A DNA stretch of 64,000 nt. Origin: Marinilabiliales bacterium. Its GTDB lineage: Bacteria > Bacteroidota > Bacteroidia > Bacteroidales > SZUA-534. This document shows positions 45,940-54,551 of this stretch, one piece after another; within the stretch, counting starts at the first letter, position 1, and every line of letters begins with the position of its first letter. Made by a program: the position numbers and the translations under genes. Location of the stretch: the NCBI GenBank assembly GCA_003512955.1, contig DOTG01000040.1, positions 110,426 to 174,425 on the forward strand, given 5' to 3'. The notes beneath the pieces are model-generated. The model saw nothing but the letters and a program-made list of their open reading frames with translations, did no database searches and was not told the origin of the DNA.

Positions 45940-47133
45940 ATGGAAAAAGAATTTGCAAAAATCATTGAACAACTATCGAAGATTACTTCAAATAACTACA
46001 AAAAAGACTTTTTGCTGACTTGGGAAAAAACCGAGGATGAATTAAAGCAAACCTTCCTGGTAGCCGAAGCCTTGCGTTTATTGAGGACTCAGAATATCTC
46101 CACCCGATGTTTCGATTCCGGTTTGGCCATTTCCAATTTTAGGGATAACTCCACCCGGACCCGTTTTTCGTTTGCTTCGGCAGCTAATTTGTTGGGGCTC
46201 GAAGTTCAGGATTTGGATGAAAAAACATCACAAATTGCCCATGGTGAAACTGTGAGGGAAACTGCGAATATGATTTCGTTTATGGCTGACTTTATTGGCA
46301 TCCGCGATGATATGTTTTTGGGCGAAGGCGACAAATATCAACGTCAGGTTGGGCAAGCCCTTGATGAAGGTTTTTCAGAAGGAGTATTGGAACAACGCCC
46401 AGGCATCATCAATTTACAATCGGATATTGACCACCCTACCCAAAGCATGAGCGACTTTTTGCACTTAATCAATCATTTTGGTGGCATTGAGAACCTAAAA
46501 GGTAAAAAGGTAGCTATGACCTGGGCCTATTCGCCAAGCTACGGGAAGCCATTAAGTGTTCCGCAAGGAGTTATTGGTCTGTTTACCCGTTTTGGGATGG
46601 AGGTTGATTTGGCTTATCCCGAAGGTTATGACTTGATTTCAGAAACGGAAGAATTGGCCGCGAAACAAGCCAAACAATCTGGTGGCAAATTCCGAAAAAT
46701 CAGCAGTATGGAGGAGGCATTCAAAAACGCCGATATTGTGTATCCAAAAAGCTGGGCCCCTTTCTCGGTAATGCAGGAACGCACCAGTCTGTTGCTTAAA
46801 AAAGATGTGGCCGGACTCGATGCTTTGGAAAAACGCTGCTTAGATAACAACGCCAAACACAAAGACTGGGAATGTACCGAAGATAAAATGAAACTGACAA
46901 AGAACCAGAATGCGCTTTATTTACACTGTTTACCTGCCGATATTTCAGGTGTATCGTGTAAACAAGGTGAGGTACAGGCAAGTGTATTTGAAAAGTATAA
47001 GGTACCACTGTACAAACAGGCGGGATACAAACCTTACATTATTGCTGCCATGATGCTAAATTATCAATTTAAAAACCCGCACAAGGTCCTCAAAAACTTA
47101 TATAAAAATGAATCGGAAAGGATAAAATTCTAG
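45940..47133 (+). CDS. ygeW: YgeW-type carbamoyltransferase (knotted family)
   Basis: 397 residues. Carbamoyl-phosphate motif NSTRTRFSFASA, the HPTQSMSDFL block and HCLPADISGVSCKQGEV place it in the aspartate/ornithine transcarbamoylase superfamily; the acceptor region VPQGVIGLFTRFGMEVDLAYPEGY and C-terminal YIIAAMMLNYQFKNPHKVLKNL match the YgeW subset, whose physiological acceptor is undefined. With YgeY it forms a two-gene operon ending in a strong terminator. The pair likely works in nitrogen recovery from a ureido or oxamate-type compound, based on enterobacterial gene neighbourhoods. Confidence 0.88.
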   Translation: MEKEFAKIIEQLSKITSNNYKKDFLLTWEKTEDELKQTFLVAEALRLLRTQNISTRCFDSGLAISNFRDNSTRTRFSFASAANLLGLEVQDLDEKTSQIAHGETVRETANMISFMADFIGIRDDMFLGEGDKYQRQVGQALDEGFSEGVLEQRPGIINLQSDIDHPTQSMSDFLHLINHFGGIENLKGKKVAMTWAYSPSYGKPLSVPQGVIGLFTRFGMEVDLAYPEGYDLISETEELAAKQAKQSGGKFRKISSMEEAFKNADIVYPKSWAPFSVMQERTSLLLKKDVAGLDALEKRCLDNNAKHKDWECTEDKMKLTKNQNALYLHCLPADISGVSCKQGEVQASVFEKYKVPLYKQAGYKPYIIAAMMLNYQFKNPHKVLKNLYKNESERIKF

Positions 47134-47154
47134 CCTTTTGACAATTACCAAAAA

Positions 47155-47188
47155 GCCGGTGAAAAAATTGCTTTTCATCGGCTTTTTT
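47155..47188 (+). terminator. ygeY-ygeW terminator
   Basis: GCCGGTGAAAA pairs with TTTTCATCGGC (one G-U), followed by six T; 22 bases after the ygeW stop. Confidence 0.85.
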
Positions 47189-47267
47189 GTTTCAAAATAC
47201 GAACTAAGTTGGTCTTAAATTTGTTATTTTAATAGAAATTTTTGTTTAATTTTTAAATTTATACATC

Positions 47268-47498
47268 ATGACCGATCCGATTGAAAAAAAGAAAAAGCAA
47301 GAGCGGCTAGAGATTGCAGAACGCAAAGTTGAGAAAGCTTGGGTTAGGGCCAGTAAGATTACAAAAAAGCTCAAGCGGGCCAAAAAACATGATGACCAGG
47401 AAACTAAGAAAGGATTGAGAGTTAAGTTAAGTGATGCTTTTAAACGATTAAAACGAAATAAAAAGGAGCTAAAAAGTGCAGAACGAAAAGTAAGTTGA
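47268..47498 (+). CDS. Small highly basic coiled-coil protein (76 aa)
   Basis: About 40 percent of residues are Lys or Arg in an uninterrupted alpha-helical pattern (KKKKQERLEIAERKVEKAWV; KLKRAKKHDDQETKKGL), with acidic residues spaced between. No signal peptide. It may bind nucleic acid or form a coiled coil; no known family is recognised. It has its own terminator, which supports it being a real gene. Confidence 0.7.
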   Translation: MTDPIEKKKKQERLEIAERKVEKAWVRASKITKKLKRAKKHDDQETKKGLRVKLSDAFKRLKRNKKELKSAERKVS

Positions 47499-47501
47499 TA
47501 C

Positions 47502-47531
47502 AAAAAAGGCCGGATGTTCCGGCCTTTTTTT
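47502..47531. terminator. Bidirectional terminator
   Basis: A6-GGCCGG-ATGTT-CCGGCC-T7. It serves the small basic gene on plus and the gene at 47547-48080 on minus. Confidence 0.9.
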
Positions 47532-47546
47532 GTTATCTGCATCGTT

Positions 47547-48080
47547 TTACTTTCCGCTTCCTTTAAAATACTGCTCCTTATCGGCAAACAGAATGTTAAA
47601 AGTGGTTAAACTACCGTATGCCCGGGTAATGTATTGCTGAATATCTACTTTTTCCTGGTCGGTAAGTTTTGGATGACTGTTAATGTTTTGCTCCAGTACC
47701 CGCAACCGATCACGTATCATGACAATTTTATGGAAAAATGCTTCAATCTCAATCTCTTTGCTTTGCAACTGAGGATTTCCGGGAACCAGTATTAGCTTAC
47801 CTCCCTCCCACTTGTCTCCCATCTCAACAACTTCTGAAAGCATTCCTTTTTTATCTAACAGGTAATTGAAAAGCTCTTCCACTTCTTTGATATTTAATTG
47901 GGATGCCCCGGATTTGTTTTCGGCGCAGGTGACTACCGTAAACTGGTCAGAGTTTTTTGAGATGGAAACTTTTCCTCCATGAGCAAAATACACATCGTAA
48001 TTGGTCAGATTCACCTTTGCAACCATGCCCTCGCCGTACCGTTCATGTTCTACAAATGAACCTACTGATAATTCTTCCAT
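47547..48080 (-). CDS. Conserved cytoplasmic protein with SH3/Tudor-like N-terminus
   Basis: 177 residues, no signal peptide. The first 50 residues (SVGSFVEHERYGEGMVAKVNLTNYDVYFAHGGKVSIS) resemble the small beta-barrel 'VxHxxFGxGxV' found in PcrA/UvrD tails and CarD-like proteins, so it may contact RNA polymerase or nucleic acid. The rest is helical (EVEELFNYLLDKK; HKIVMIRDRLRVLEQNINSHPKL). The function is not known. It is monocistronic and closed by the shared terminator. Confidence 0.72.
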   Translation of the reverse strand: MEELSVGSFVEHERYGEGMVAKVNLTNYDVYFAHGGKVSISKNSDQFTVVTCAENKSGASQLNIKEVEELFNYLLDKKGMLSEVVEMGDKWEGGKLILVPGNPQLQSKEIEIEAFFHKIVMIRDRLRVLEQNINSHPKLTDQEKVDIQQYITRAYGSLTTFNILFADKEQYFKGSGK

Positions 48081-48257
48081 AATGACTAGACTTTTTATAT
48101 ATTCTGATTATAATTCAATTGTTGAGCCTATTCCGAAAAGCCATCCGATAAATACTTTTACAAAAATTACATGCAAATACAATGTGGTAACCGATTAATT
48201 ATGAATTTATCCGATGTTAATTTAGAGTTTCTCTGTCTTTCGGAGCAGTCCCATTGT

Positions 48258-49685
48258 TTATTCACTGAGATATTTGGTTTTAATTTCATCGTAAACTCCA
48301 AACAATCCGGTAGCCTTCCCCCCTCTTTGGAACAATCCGCTCCGGTGGTTGAGGGGCTCCCAAATGCAGGCACCTTTCCCTAAATCATTGGGCAGGTTGA
48401 ATGCAATGTCGTGAACTTCGCTCTTAAAATCGGAATACTCTACCACATTCAGCGGCTTTTTGTACTGAAGGGCCAATTCTATCAGATTACTTTTTAAATC
48501 ATACAAAGTACCGTGCCATCGGGGATAGTAGGAAATACCAATCACATCGAAATCCAAACCTCGGGCCATCATGTTGTCGAGCCAAAAGACGGCCTCTTCG
48601 TGCTGTCCACCTAAAGCCAGATGCATCATAACAGGGACTTTCGGGTTGAATTCGCGTACAGCCTGTACCCCTTCTTTTAAAAGACCGGCCAGCTGTTCAG
48701 GCTGGCTAATATGTCCCTCGGGCCAGAGGATTCCGTGGTTAATTTCATTCCCAATCTGAACCATGTCGGGAGGAGTTCCCTGCAATTCGAATTCCTTAAG
48801 AACCCCATAGGTATAGACATGAAGCGAATCTTTTAACTGTTCAAAATCCAACTCTGCCCAAATAGCAGGTTTGTATTGTTGCTGCGGGTCGGCCCAGTAG
48901 TCACTGTAATGAAAATCGAGCAGGAACTTCATGCCTGCTTCCTGAACGCGTTTGGCCATTCGTAAGGTGTGATTCAAATCGCAGAACCCCTTTTCCGGAG
49001 CATATCCTTTTTCATGTCCGGGGTTCACGAATATCCGCAGGCGGATGTAATTGAATCCATGCTTTTTAAGCAATGCCAAGGCATCCACCAAGGTGTCGTT
49101 TTCTGAAAAAGAACCTCCCCTAGCTTCAATCTCGGGTAAAAATGATATATCGGCGCCCATCATCCGATCGATTTTTTTTGAAGTCTGGGGTATCTGGATC
49201 GGTACAGGTTTCATAAAAACAAAATCTGCAGGCAGGGTATGGATTTCATGCGCCCCGGGCCACAGCTTACCCACGTGGGCTTCGACCTTAACCTTGTCGG
49301 GAGTAGTACCGGCCACAAACAATAGATGGCACACACCATCGGCCAGTTGAAACGTGGAATAAGTAGCACCGGAAGTATCTTTATGATAGGCCATTTCTTT
49401 AGCCCCAGTGGTGGTCACTTTTCCATCGCCGGTGACGTAGACGCAAACAGAATCACTGGCTGAGGTGATTTCGCGGTTTAAACTGTCGGTAACAGCAATG
49501 CGCATGCGGGTAAATGCCGTTCCATTGGCTAACAAAGTGGTGCTATAGCTGGTGAGCATTACCGAGACAGGAGTCCCTGTTTTTACCTTACTCGCCGAAT
49601 CGAATTCATGGTTGCCGTTGGAGACAGGTTTACAGCCCCATAAAAGAAATATTGTCAGTGCAGTCAGGGTTACTAATGCTTTCAT
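48258..49685 (-). CDS. Lipoprotein arabinogalactan endo-beta-1,4-galactanase (GH53)
   Basis: 475 residues. A lipobox (LLWGC, Cys18) anchors it. Residues 33-150 are a bacterial Ig-like domain (SVMLTSYSTTLLANGTAFTR). The GH53 barrel runs from about 165: MGADISFLPEIEARGG, FNYIRLRIFVNP, LLDFHYSDYWADP, the acid/base Glu in VQIGNEINHG, and the nucleophile Glu in NVVEYSDF. The end ACIWEPLNHRSG is typical. It cleaves beta-1,4-galactan side chains of pectin at the cell surface. No SusC/SusD genes or other glycosidases are next to it, so it is not in a typical polysaccharide utilisation locus here. Confidence 0.92.
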   Translation of the reverse strand: MKALVTLTALTIFLLWGCKPVSNGNHEFDSASKVKTGTPVSVMLTSYSTTLLANGTAFTRMRIAVTDSLNREITSASDSVCVYVTGDGKVTTTGAKEMAYHKDTSGATYSTFQLADGVCHLLFVAGTTPDKVKVEAHVGKLWPGAHEIHTLPADFVFMKPVPIQIPQTSKKIDRMMGADISFLPEIEARGGSFSENDTLVDALALLKKHGFNYIRLRIFVNPGHEKGYAPEKGFCDLNHTLRMAKRVQEAGMKFLLDFHYSDYWADPQQQYKPAIWAELDFEQLKDSLHVYTYGVLKEFELQGTPPDMVQIGNEINHGILWPEGHISQPEQLAGLLKEGVQAVREFNPKVPVMMHLALGGQHEEAVFWLDNMMARGLDFDVIGISYYPRWHGTLYDLKSNLIELALQYKKPLNVVEYSDFKSEVHDIAFNLPNDLGKGACIWEPLNHRSGLFQRGGKATGLFGVYDEIKTKYLSE

Positions 49686-49851
49686 GATTCTATGCTTAAT
49701 GTTGATACTAACTCAAATGTAAGGCTTTTTTGTTAAAGATGAAAGCCATAGGTTTGGAGTAATGAGGTTCTTTTGAGGTAGATCTGTACCATTTGGGCAT
49801 GTGAATGGATCTGAAAGTTAGGAAATACCCCTCCATCCATCAGGTTTGCAG

Positions 49852-49867
49852 CTTCCCCATGGGGAAG
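49852..49867. promoter_or_regulatory. 16-bp perfect palindrome upstream of the GH53 gene
   Basis: CTTCCCCATGGGGAAG, about 165 bases upstream of the GH53 ATG and about 90 bases downstream of the PepSY stop, in a 268-base intergenic stretch. It could be an operator. No other clear sites were found in this stretch. Confidence 0.35.
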
Positions 49868-49953
49868 TGCTTCCATGATTATGGATTTGTGTAAATAAAA
49901 TTACTATGGACGTTGGGGATATCTATTCCTTAAGAATAAGGCAAAGTAATACC

Positions 49954-51087
49954 TTACTTATTTCCCGGTTTGTTTTTCTTTCTTTTCCCCCACCAGATAA
50001 TAAACCCAGTAATTGGGAGGCTTGCAACTACCAAACCAATTAAAAACACAAAAACCTTACCTGCCAAACCGCCAATAGCACCCACGTGAATGTCGTAATT
50101 CATGCGCATCATTTTGTCGGCTACATTTGCCTCCTGAAAACGACCATAGATATGATTTACGGAAATCTCTTCCAGAGTGTATTGGTTGAAATAACGGTAA
50201 TCTATCTTCCAGTAAGTGTCTGATTCTATGTTGGCATTGGCAGCAATGGATGATGAATCGCTTTCTGGCGGATGAACCTCAATGCTTTTAGCACCTGGAT
50301 ATTCGTGCTGTATCCTTATCCAAATACTATCGATGGGAGAAGATTCCAAAGATTTGGTGCCGGAACTTATTCTCCGGGAGCCAGGATCGTAATAGGTAAG
50401 TGATTTTTCGCCTCCGGCTGATTTGTAAACCCCATTGGCAAACCACTGAAATCCCCAAATCAGTCCAGTTAATGCAATTATTAAAGCAAAAAATCCGGCA
50501 TAATATCCCAATACATTGTGCAAATCGAAGTTTTTACGGCGCCAATGGGTATTTTTTCGCCAAACAAATAAAACACTCTGTTTTAAAACAAACAACTCCC
50601 TCGGAAACCATAGGATTAGACCGGTAATTAGCAAAACCACAAAAACCAACGTTACAGAGGCTACCAATGGTTGCCCTATTTGAGGTGGCAGCCACAAGAA
50701 AAAATGACCATTTAACACAAAACGGAAGAATCCTGCTTCGTTGTCGTTTACTTTTAATACATCTCCATTGTACGGGTTTAAATATATTGTATAATAATAG
50801 GTGGGTTCGTAATGGTAAAAGATGGCTTCGGCTGCTTTCCCCTCCACATTGAATTTGATGGAGTGCAACAGTTTATCGGGTAACTCGTGTTGCGCAATTG
50901 CCTGTAACTTTGACGGAGGGAGGTAAGGTTTATTCTGTGATTCTACAAAACGGAACGGCTGGGTAGCATTCAGTATCTCTTCCTGAAAAGCGTATAAGCA
51001 GCCTGTAATAGCTATAACAAACACCAAAAGCCCAGAAGAAATTCCGAGCCAAAGGTGTAGTTTTCTGATTGTTGTATTAAAGCGCAT
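49954..51087 (-). CDS. PepSY-domain transmembrane protein (PiuB-like)
   Basis: 377 residues with four transmembrane helices: LWLGISSGLLVFVIAITGCLYAF (around 10-33), a pair in the middle (VASVTLVFVVLLITGLILWF; YYAGFFALIIALTGLIWGF), and one near the C-terminus (VFVFLIGLVVASLPITGFIIWW), typical for the iron-uptake protein family. Periplasmic PepSY-like regions lie between (IYLNPYNGDVLKVNDNE). It follows the TonB-dependent receptor by three bases, the common pair in siderophore uptake. It probably helps reduce or release iron from the siderophore. Confidence 0.9.
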   Translation of the reverse strand: MRFNTTIRKLHLWLGISSGLLVFVIAITGCLYAFQEEILNATQPFRFVESQNKPYLPPSKLQAIAQHELPDKLLHSIKFNVEGKAAEAIFYHYEPTYYYTIYLNPYNGDVLKVNDNEAGFFRFVLNGHFFLWLPPQIGQPLVASVTLVFVVLLITGLILWFPRELFVLKQSVLFVWRKNTHWRRKNFDLHNVLGYYAGFFALIIALTGLIWGFQWFANGVYKSAGGEKSLTYYDPGSRRISSGTKSLESSPIDSIWIRIQHEYPGAKSIEVHPPESDSSSIAANANIESDTYWKIDYRYFNQYTLEEISVNHIYGRFQEANVADKMMRMNYDIHVGAIGGLAGKVFVFLIGLVVASLPITGFIIWWGKRKKNKPGNK

Positions 51088-51090
51088 GTG

Positions 51091-53445
51091 TTAAAATTTA
51101 TAGTTGATGGTTAAACGGTAGTTTCGCTTGGCTTCGGCCTGCCAGTAATACAAACTACTCCACGAATAGTAAGCGCCTGAATACAGGTAGGTATTGAACA
51201 GGTTGTTTATATTCATGGCAATACCGAATTTGTTTATCTGATAAGAAATGGCACCATCGAACCGGGAGTAATCGGGCATCATCTGTGATGAATTATCGTA
51301 AGCGCCATACCAATTGGAACGTCCCCCTGCATATTGCATTCCGCACGATATACCCAAACCATTGGCTATCCCTTTCGAAACCCTGTAATTTAACCAAATA
51401 TTGGTCACATTTTTTGAGGTTCCAGGTATTTGAGCACCAACCTGTTCAGGGTCGGTATCTTTAGTAATTTTTCCTTCGGTGTAGGCATAGTTCAAGGTTA
51501 CATCGAGTCCCTGAAATATTTGCCCACGGATATCAAATTCTATTCCGCGGGTCTGGGTTTGTCCCAATTGGATTGAAAAATACTGATGTTCAGAATCGGC
51601 GGTTAATATATTGTTTTTGGTAATTTGGTAAGCAGCCATTGAGGCAGTCCAAAGGCCATCAAGCCATTCTTTTTTCAAACCCAGTTCCATATTGTTTCCG
51701 GAAATGGGGTCGAAGCTATTGCCATTGAAATCGGAGCCGGCCTGCGGTATAAATGCCTCATCGAATACAGCATAGGTACTTGTATTTTTATTGATGGAAT
51801 AGCTTAAACCCAAACGAGGAGTTAATTTATTTGCTATTCCGTTTCCAGAATAGGGGTCGGCATCGTGGGCTGAAGTGTAACGCCCGGCAAGGGTAAAGCG
51901 GAGTTTATTGTCGAAAAAGCAGATTTCGTCCTGAACGTAAAGAGCCGCGTATTTATTGGAATAATAAACGCCCCGTTCGCGGATATCCAATGTGCGGTCG
52001 TACACCGGGTAGCTTGAACCAGGCACCTGACCATAAACCGGATTGTAAATGTTAAAACCACTTAGTCCGCTAATTGAGCCACCCTGCGACCAGTCGTGGT
52101 AAAAATCCTTATCGCCCATATCAATACCAACCAAAATACGGTGGCCGATGATTCCGGTGTTGACATCTCCATTTACAAAGAACTGTCCCACTTTTATAAT
52201 TCCCAGCACATCCCAATTGGATGCAGCACGGTACAAGGTATCGCCATTTGCGGAAAATCCTGTAGGCCAGATGGATTGTCCCAATTGGTTGTAATGCATG
52301 TATGCCATCTGCCCGGTAAATCTCCAGTTGCTATTGATGGTGTGCGCCAGAGTAATAAAGAAAGTATTATCGTGAATATTTGTTGGCAACATGTTGGGTT
52401 CAGCAGTTGTGAAATTCACGGGTAATTCACCCATCTTGCGTGCTGAAAAGGCGTAATTGGAACCTATAACCGACATTTGATTGAACTGATAGGTGTATTC
52501 AGCAGTTAACGAGGTTTGGGGAGTAAACTGGAATTTTAACACCGGAGCAAAAGAGAAACGGTTGTTGTATTCATAATCACGGTGTGAACCTTTCATTTGC
52601 CCCATCACATTCAACCGATACAAAAGTGTTCCTTCTTTGTTCAGTTTGCCATCAAAATCGAGGGTGGTACGGTAAGTGTCGAAGCTACCAATCGTCATAG
52701 TGGCTTCACCTTTGGTAACCCCGGTTGGTTTTTTGGTTACTACATTGTAAAAGCCGCTGGGTTCGCCATTGGCTAGCATAAACCCGGCAGGACCTTTCAC
52801 AAACTCAATACGTTCAACCATACTCATATCTTCGGTTAAGGGGCCCCAGGTTGATTGTACATTCATTCCATTCCGGAACCCGGCAATCTGTGAACCACGC
52901 ATGTTTATCTGGGCATAATTATCCCAATGTTCTACTCGGGTAGCTCCACTGACATTACGGGTAACTCCTTCAAGCATATCAAAAATCTGCTGATCCTGAA
53001 TGATTTGCTTGGTTACCACCTGAATGTTTTGAGGAACTTCGAGCAACGGGGTTTTTAAACGCAATGTAATGGAAGGGTAATCGGTGACATACTTGCTTGG
53101 ATTGGCAATTATTACAACTTCTTTTAGTTCCTCGCTGTTTTCGTTTAACACAAAATCCACAGTAGTGGTTTTATCTGCTTCTACCTGAATTTGTTTGTTT
53201 TGTGGAACCAATCCTACAAAACTCACCCTGAGAGTAAAAGTACCAGCCCTTACCTCTTTAATTTCATAAGTACCCTGGGCATTTACAATGGTCCCTTTGT
53301 TGGCTCCAACCAAAATAATGTTTACATATTCGGCAGCATTTCCATCGGATGTAGTCACTTTTCCGCTTATGTTCCCGGTTTGTGCTATTACCGATACTGT
53401 TTCAATAAATAGAAATATTCCTAAAAGTATTCTTCTTTGTATCAT
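51091..53445 (-). CDS. TonB-dependent siderophore receptor
   Basis: 784 residues. Signal peptide to IAQT; then a carboxypeptidase-regulatory-like domain (ISGKVTTSDGNAAEYVNII, 25-105), the plug domain (VPQNIQVVTKQIIQDQQIFD; INMRGSQIAGFRNGM; MVERIEFVKGPAGFML; YNVVTKKPTG), and a 22-strand barrel ending NYRLTINYKF with the terminal Phe. Layout and plug match FpvA/FhuA-type ferric siderophore receptors; the TonB box itself is not clear. It is the first gene of the two-gene operon with the PepSY protein. An inverted repeat at 53493-53513 upstream is a possible operator. Confidence 0.92.
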   Translation of the reverse strand: MIQRRILLGIFLFIETVSVIAQTGNISGKVTTSDGNAAEYVNIILVGANKGTIVNAQGTYEIKEVRAGTFTLRVSFVGLVPQNKQIQVEADKTTTVDFVLNENSEELKEVVIIANPSKYVTDYPSITLRLKTPLLEVPQNIQVVTKQIIQDQQIFDMLEGVTRNVSGATRVEHWDNYAQINMRGSQIAGFRNGMNVQSTWGPLTEDMSMVERIEFVKGPAGFMLANGEPSGFYNVVTKKPTGVTKGEATMTIGSFDTYRTTLDFDGKLNKEGTLLYRLNVMGQMKGSHRDYEYNNRFSFAPVLKFQFTPQTSLTAEYTYQFNQMSVIGSNYAFSARKMGELPVNFTTAEPNMLPTNIHDNTFFITLAHTINSNWRFTGQMAYMHYNQLGQSIWPTGFSANGDTLYRAASNWDVLGIIKVGQFFVNGDVNTGIIGHRILVGIDMGDKDFYHDWSQGGSISGLSGFNIYNPVYGQVPGSSYPVYDRTLDIRERGVYYSNKYAALYVQDEICFFDNKLRFTLAGRYTSAHDADPYSGNGIANKLTPRLGLSYSINKNTSTYAVFDEAFIPQAGSDFNGNSFDPISGNNMELGLKKEWLDGLWTASMAAYQITKNNILTADSEHQYFSIQLGQTQTRGIEFDIRGQIFQGLDVTLNYAYTEGKITKDTDPEQVGAQIPGTSKNVTNIWLNYRVSKGIANGLGISCGMQYAGGRSNWYGAYDNSSQMMPDYSRFDGAISYQINKFGIAMNINNLFNTYLYSGAYYSWSSLYYWQAEAKRNYRLTINYKF

Positions 53446-53492
53446 AAAATTGATTTTAAATTACGATGCAAAAGAATAACCTTAAACGACGG

Positions 53493-53513
53493 CCCACAAT
53501 CCCAATAAGTGGG
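53493..53513 (-). promoter_or_regulatory. Inverted repeat upstream of the TonB receptor
   Basis: CCCAC and GTGGG separated by 11 bases (with an internal TTGGGATTGTGGG-like direct half), about 50 bases upstream of the receptor ATG. It could be an operator for an iron or AraC-type regulator. The regulator is not in the window. Confidence 0.4.
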
Positions 53514-53625
53514 TATATTTTAGCCTTATGACTCATTATTTGTTGGGGTTAACTCAAATTGCAAAATCTCATATATTATGACTTTCATCTTTTATCTAAT
53601 TTCTAGCATCTTGTAGCTTGTTTGC

Positions 53626-53633
53626 TACCTTTG
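53626..53633 (+). promoter_or_regulatory. truA -7 box
   Basis: TACCTTTG matches TAnnTTTG. The -33 side is weak. The predicted transcript start (about 53640) leaves a leader of only about eight bases before the truA ATG. Confidence 0.55.
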
Positions 53634-53647
53634 CAAAAACTCAAAAC

Positions 53648-54436
53648 ATGTCGCGATATAAATTAACCATTGAATACGATGGCACCCGCTACAACGGTTG
53701 GCAGGTTCAAAAAGGTGAAAGAACAATTCAGGGAAGTTTTTTTGATGCCTGTAAAAAGGTATTTAACAACCAACCTTTTGAATTTTATGGAGCAGGGCGC
53801 ACCGATGGCGGGGTTCATGCGTTTGGACAGGTGGCACACCTGGAGGTGAAGACATCGCTCAATCCGGCACAAATACGGATGGGAATTAACGATAACTTAC
53901 CTTTTGATATTAATGTACTGCACGTGGGTGTTGCCGATGGTAAGTTCCATGCCCGCCACGATGCCGCTTCCCGTAGTTATGTGTATTTGATTTCGTTGCG
54001 GCGTACTGCCTTTGGCAAAAACAATGTGTGGTGGATTAAGGATAAGCTGGACTTAAAGAAAATGGAAACTGCCGCCCAAATTCTTACCGGATTCAAAGAT
54101 TTTCAGTCGTTTACCGATAAGGATGCCGAAACAACCTCGACCAAAGTAGAGGTAAACTGGGTGGACATTCACAAAACTGACAGCCTGATTGCTATTCACA
54201 TTACGGGTTCCCATTTTTTATGGAAGATGGTCCGCCGGATGACGGGTATCCTCGTGGAGGTTGGCCGAGGAAAAATGAGCCTTGATGAGGTGGAACAGCT
54301 TTTCAAAGGATATTCAAATACTCCTGCCCGGCTTACAGCACCCTCCGGTGGATTGTATCTGGAAAAGGTCTATTATGGAAATGAAACACCAGCCAGGGGA
54401 ATTCAAGTAGTTCCGCAATTATTGACATTAAAATAA
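53648..54436 (+). CDS. truA: tRNA pseudouridine(38-40) synthase
   Basis: 262 residues from the ATG at 53648 (MSRYKLTIEYDGTRYNGWQVQ), where the family begins; the longer frame from 53618 would run through the -7 promoter box. The catalytic Asp lies in GAGRTDGGVHAFGQVAH. Other markers are DAASRSYVYLI and HFLWKMVRRMTGILVEVG. It isomerises uridines at positions 38-40 of the tRNA anticodon arm. It is monocistronic. Confidence 0.95.
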   Translation: MSRYKLTIEYDGTRYNGWQVQKGERTIQGSFFDACKKVFNNQPFEFYGAGRTDGGVHAFGQVAHLEVKTSLNPAQIRMGINDNLPFDINVLHVGVADGKFHARHDAASRSYVYLISLRRTAFGKNNVWWIKDKLDLKKMETAAQILTGFKDFQSFTDKDAETTSTKVEVNWVDIHKTDSLIAIHITGSHFLWKMVRRMTGILVEVGRGKMSLDEVEQLFKGYSNTPARLTAPSGGLYLEKVYYGNETPARGIQVVPQLLTLK

Positions 54437-54448
54437 TCTGTTAATTAA

Positions 54449-54507
54449 CTAATTGTTCTTGTCTCTTGTCTCTTGTCTCTTATCTCACATCTTGATACTT
54501 GATACTT
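54449..54507 (+). repeat. Intergenic repeat, copy 1 (with heptamer array)
   Basis: CTAATTGTTCT, then a 26-base run of CTTGTCT heptamers (three exact plus one variant), then CACATCTTGATACTTGATACT. It lies between the convergent ends of truA and the epimerase gene. Copy 2 is at 56423-56454. Confidence 0.7.
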
Positions 54508-54551
54508 CTTTAGCAAATTTAGAATTCAGAAAAGAGAATCAGGAACTTCCA

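Noticed and set aside
54449..54507. Heptamer array as a CRISPR remnant
   Set aside because: Units are seven bases without spacers; it is a microsatellite within a repeat element.
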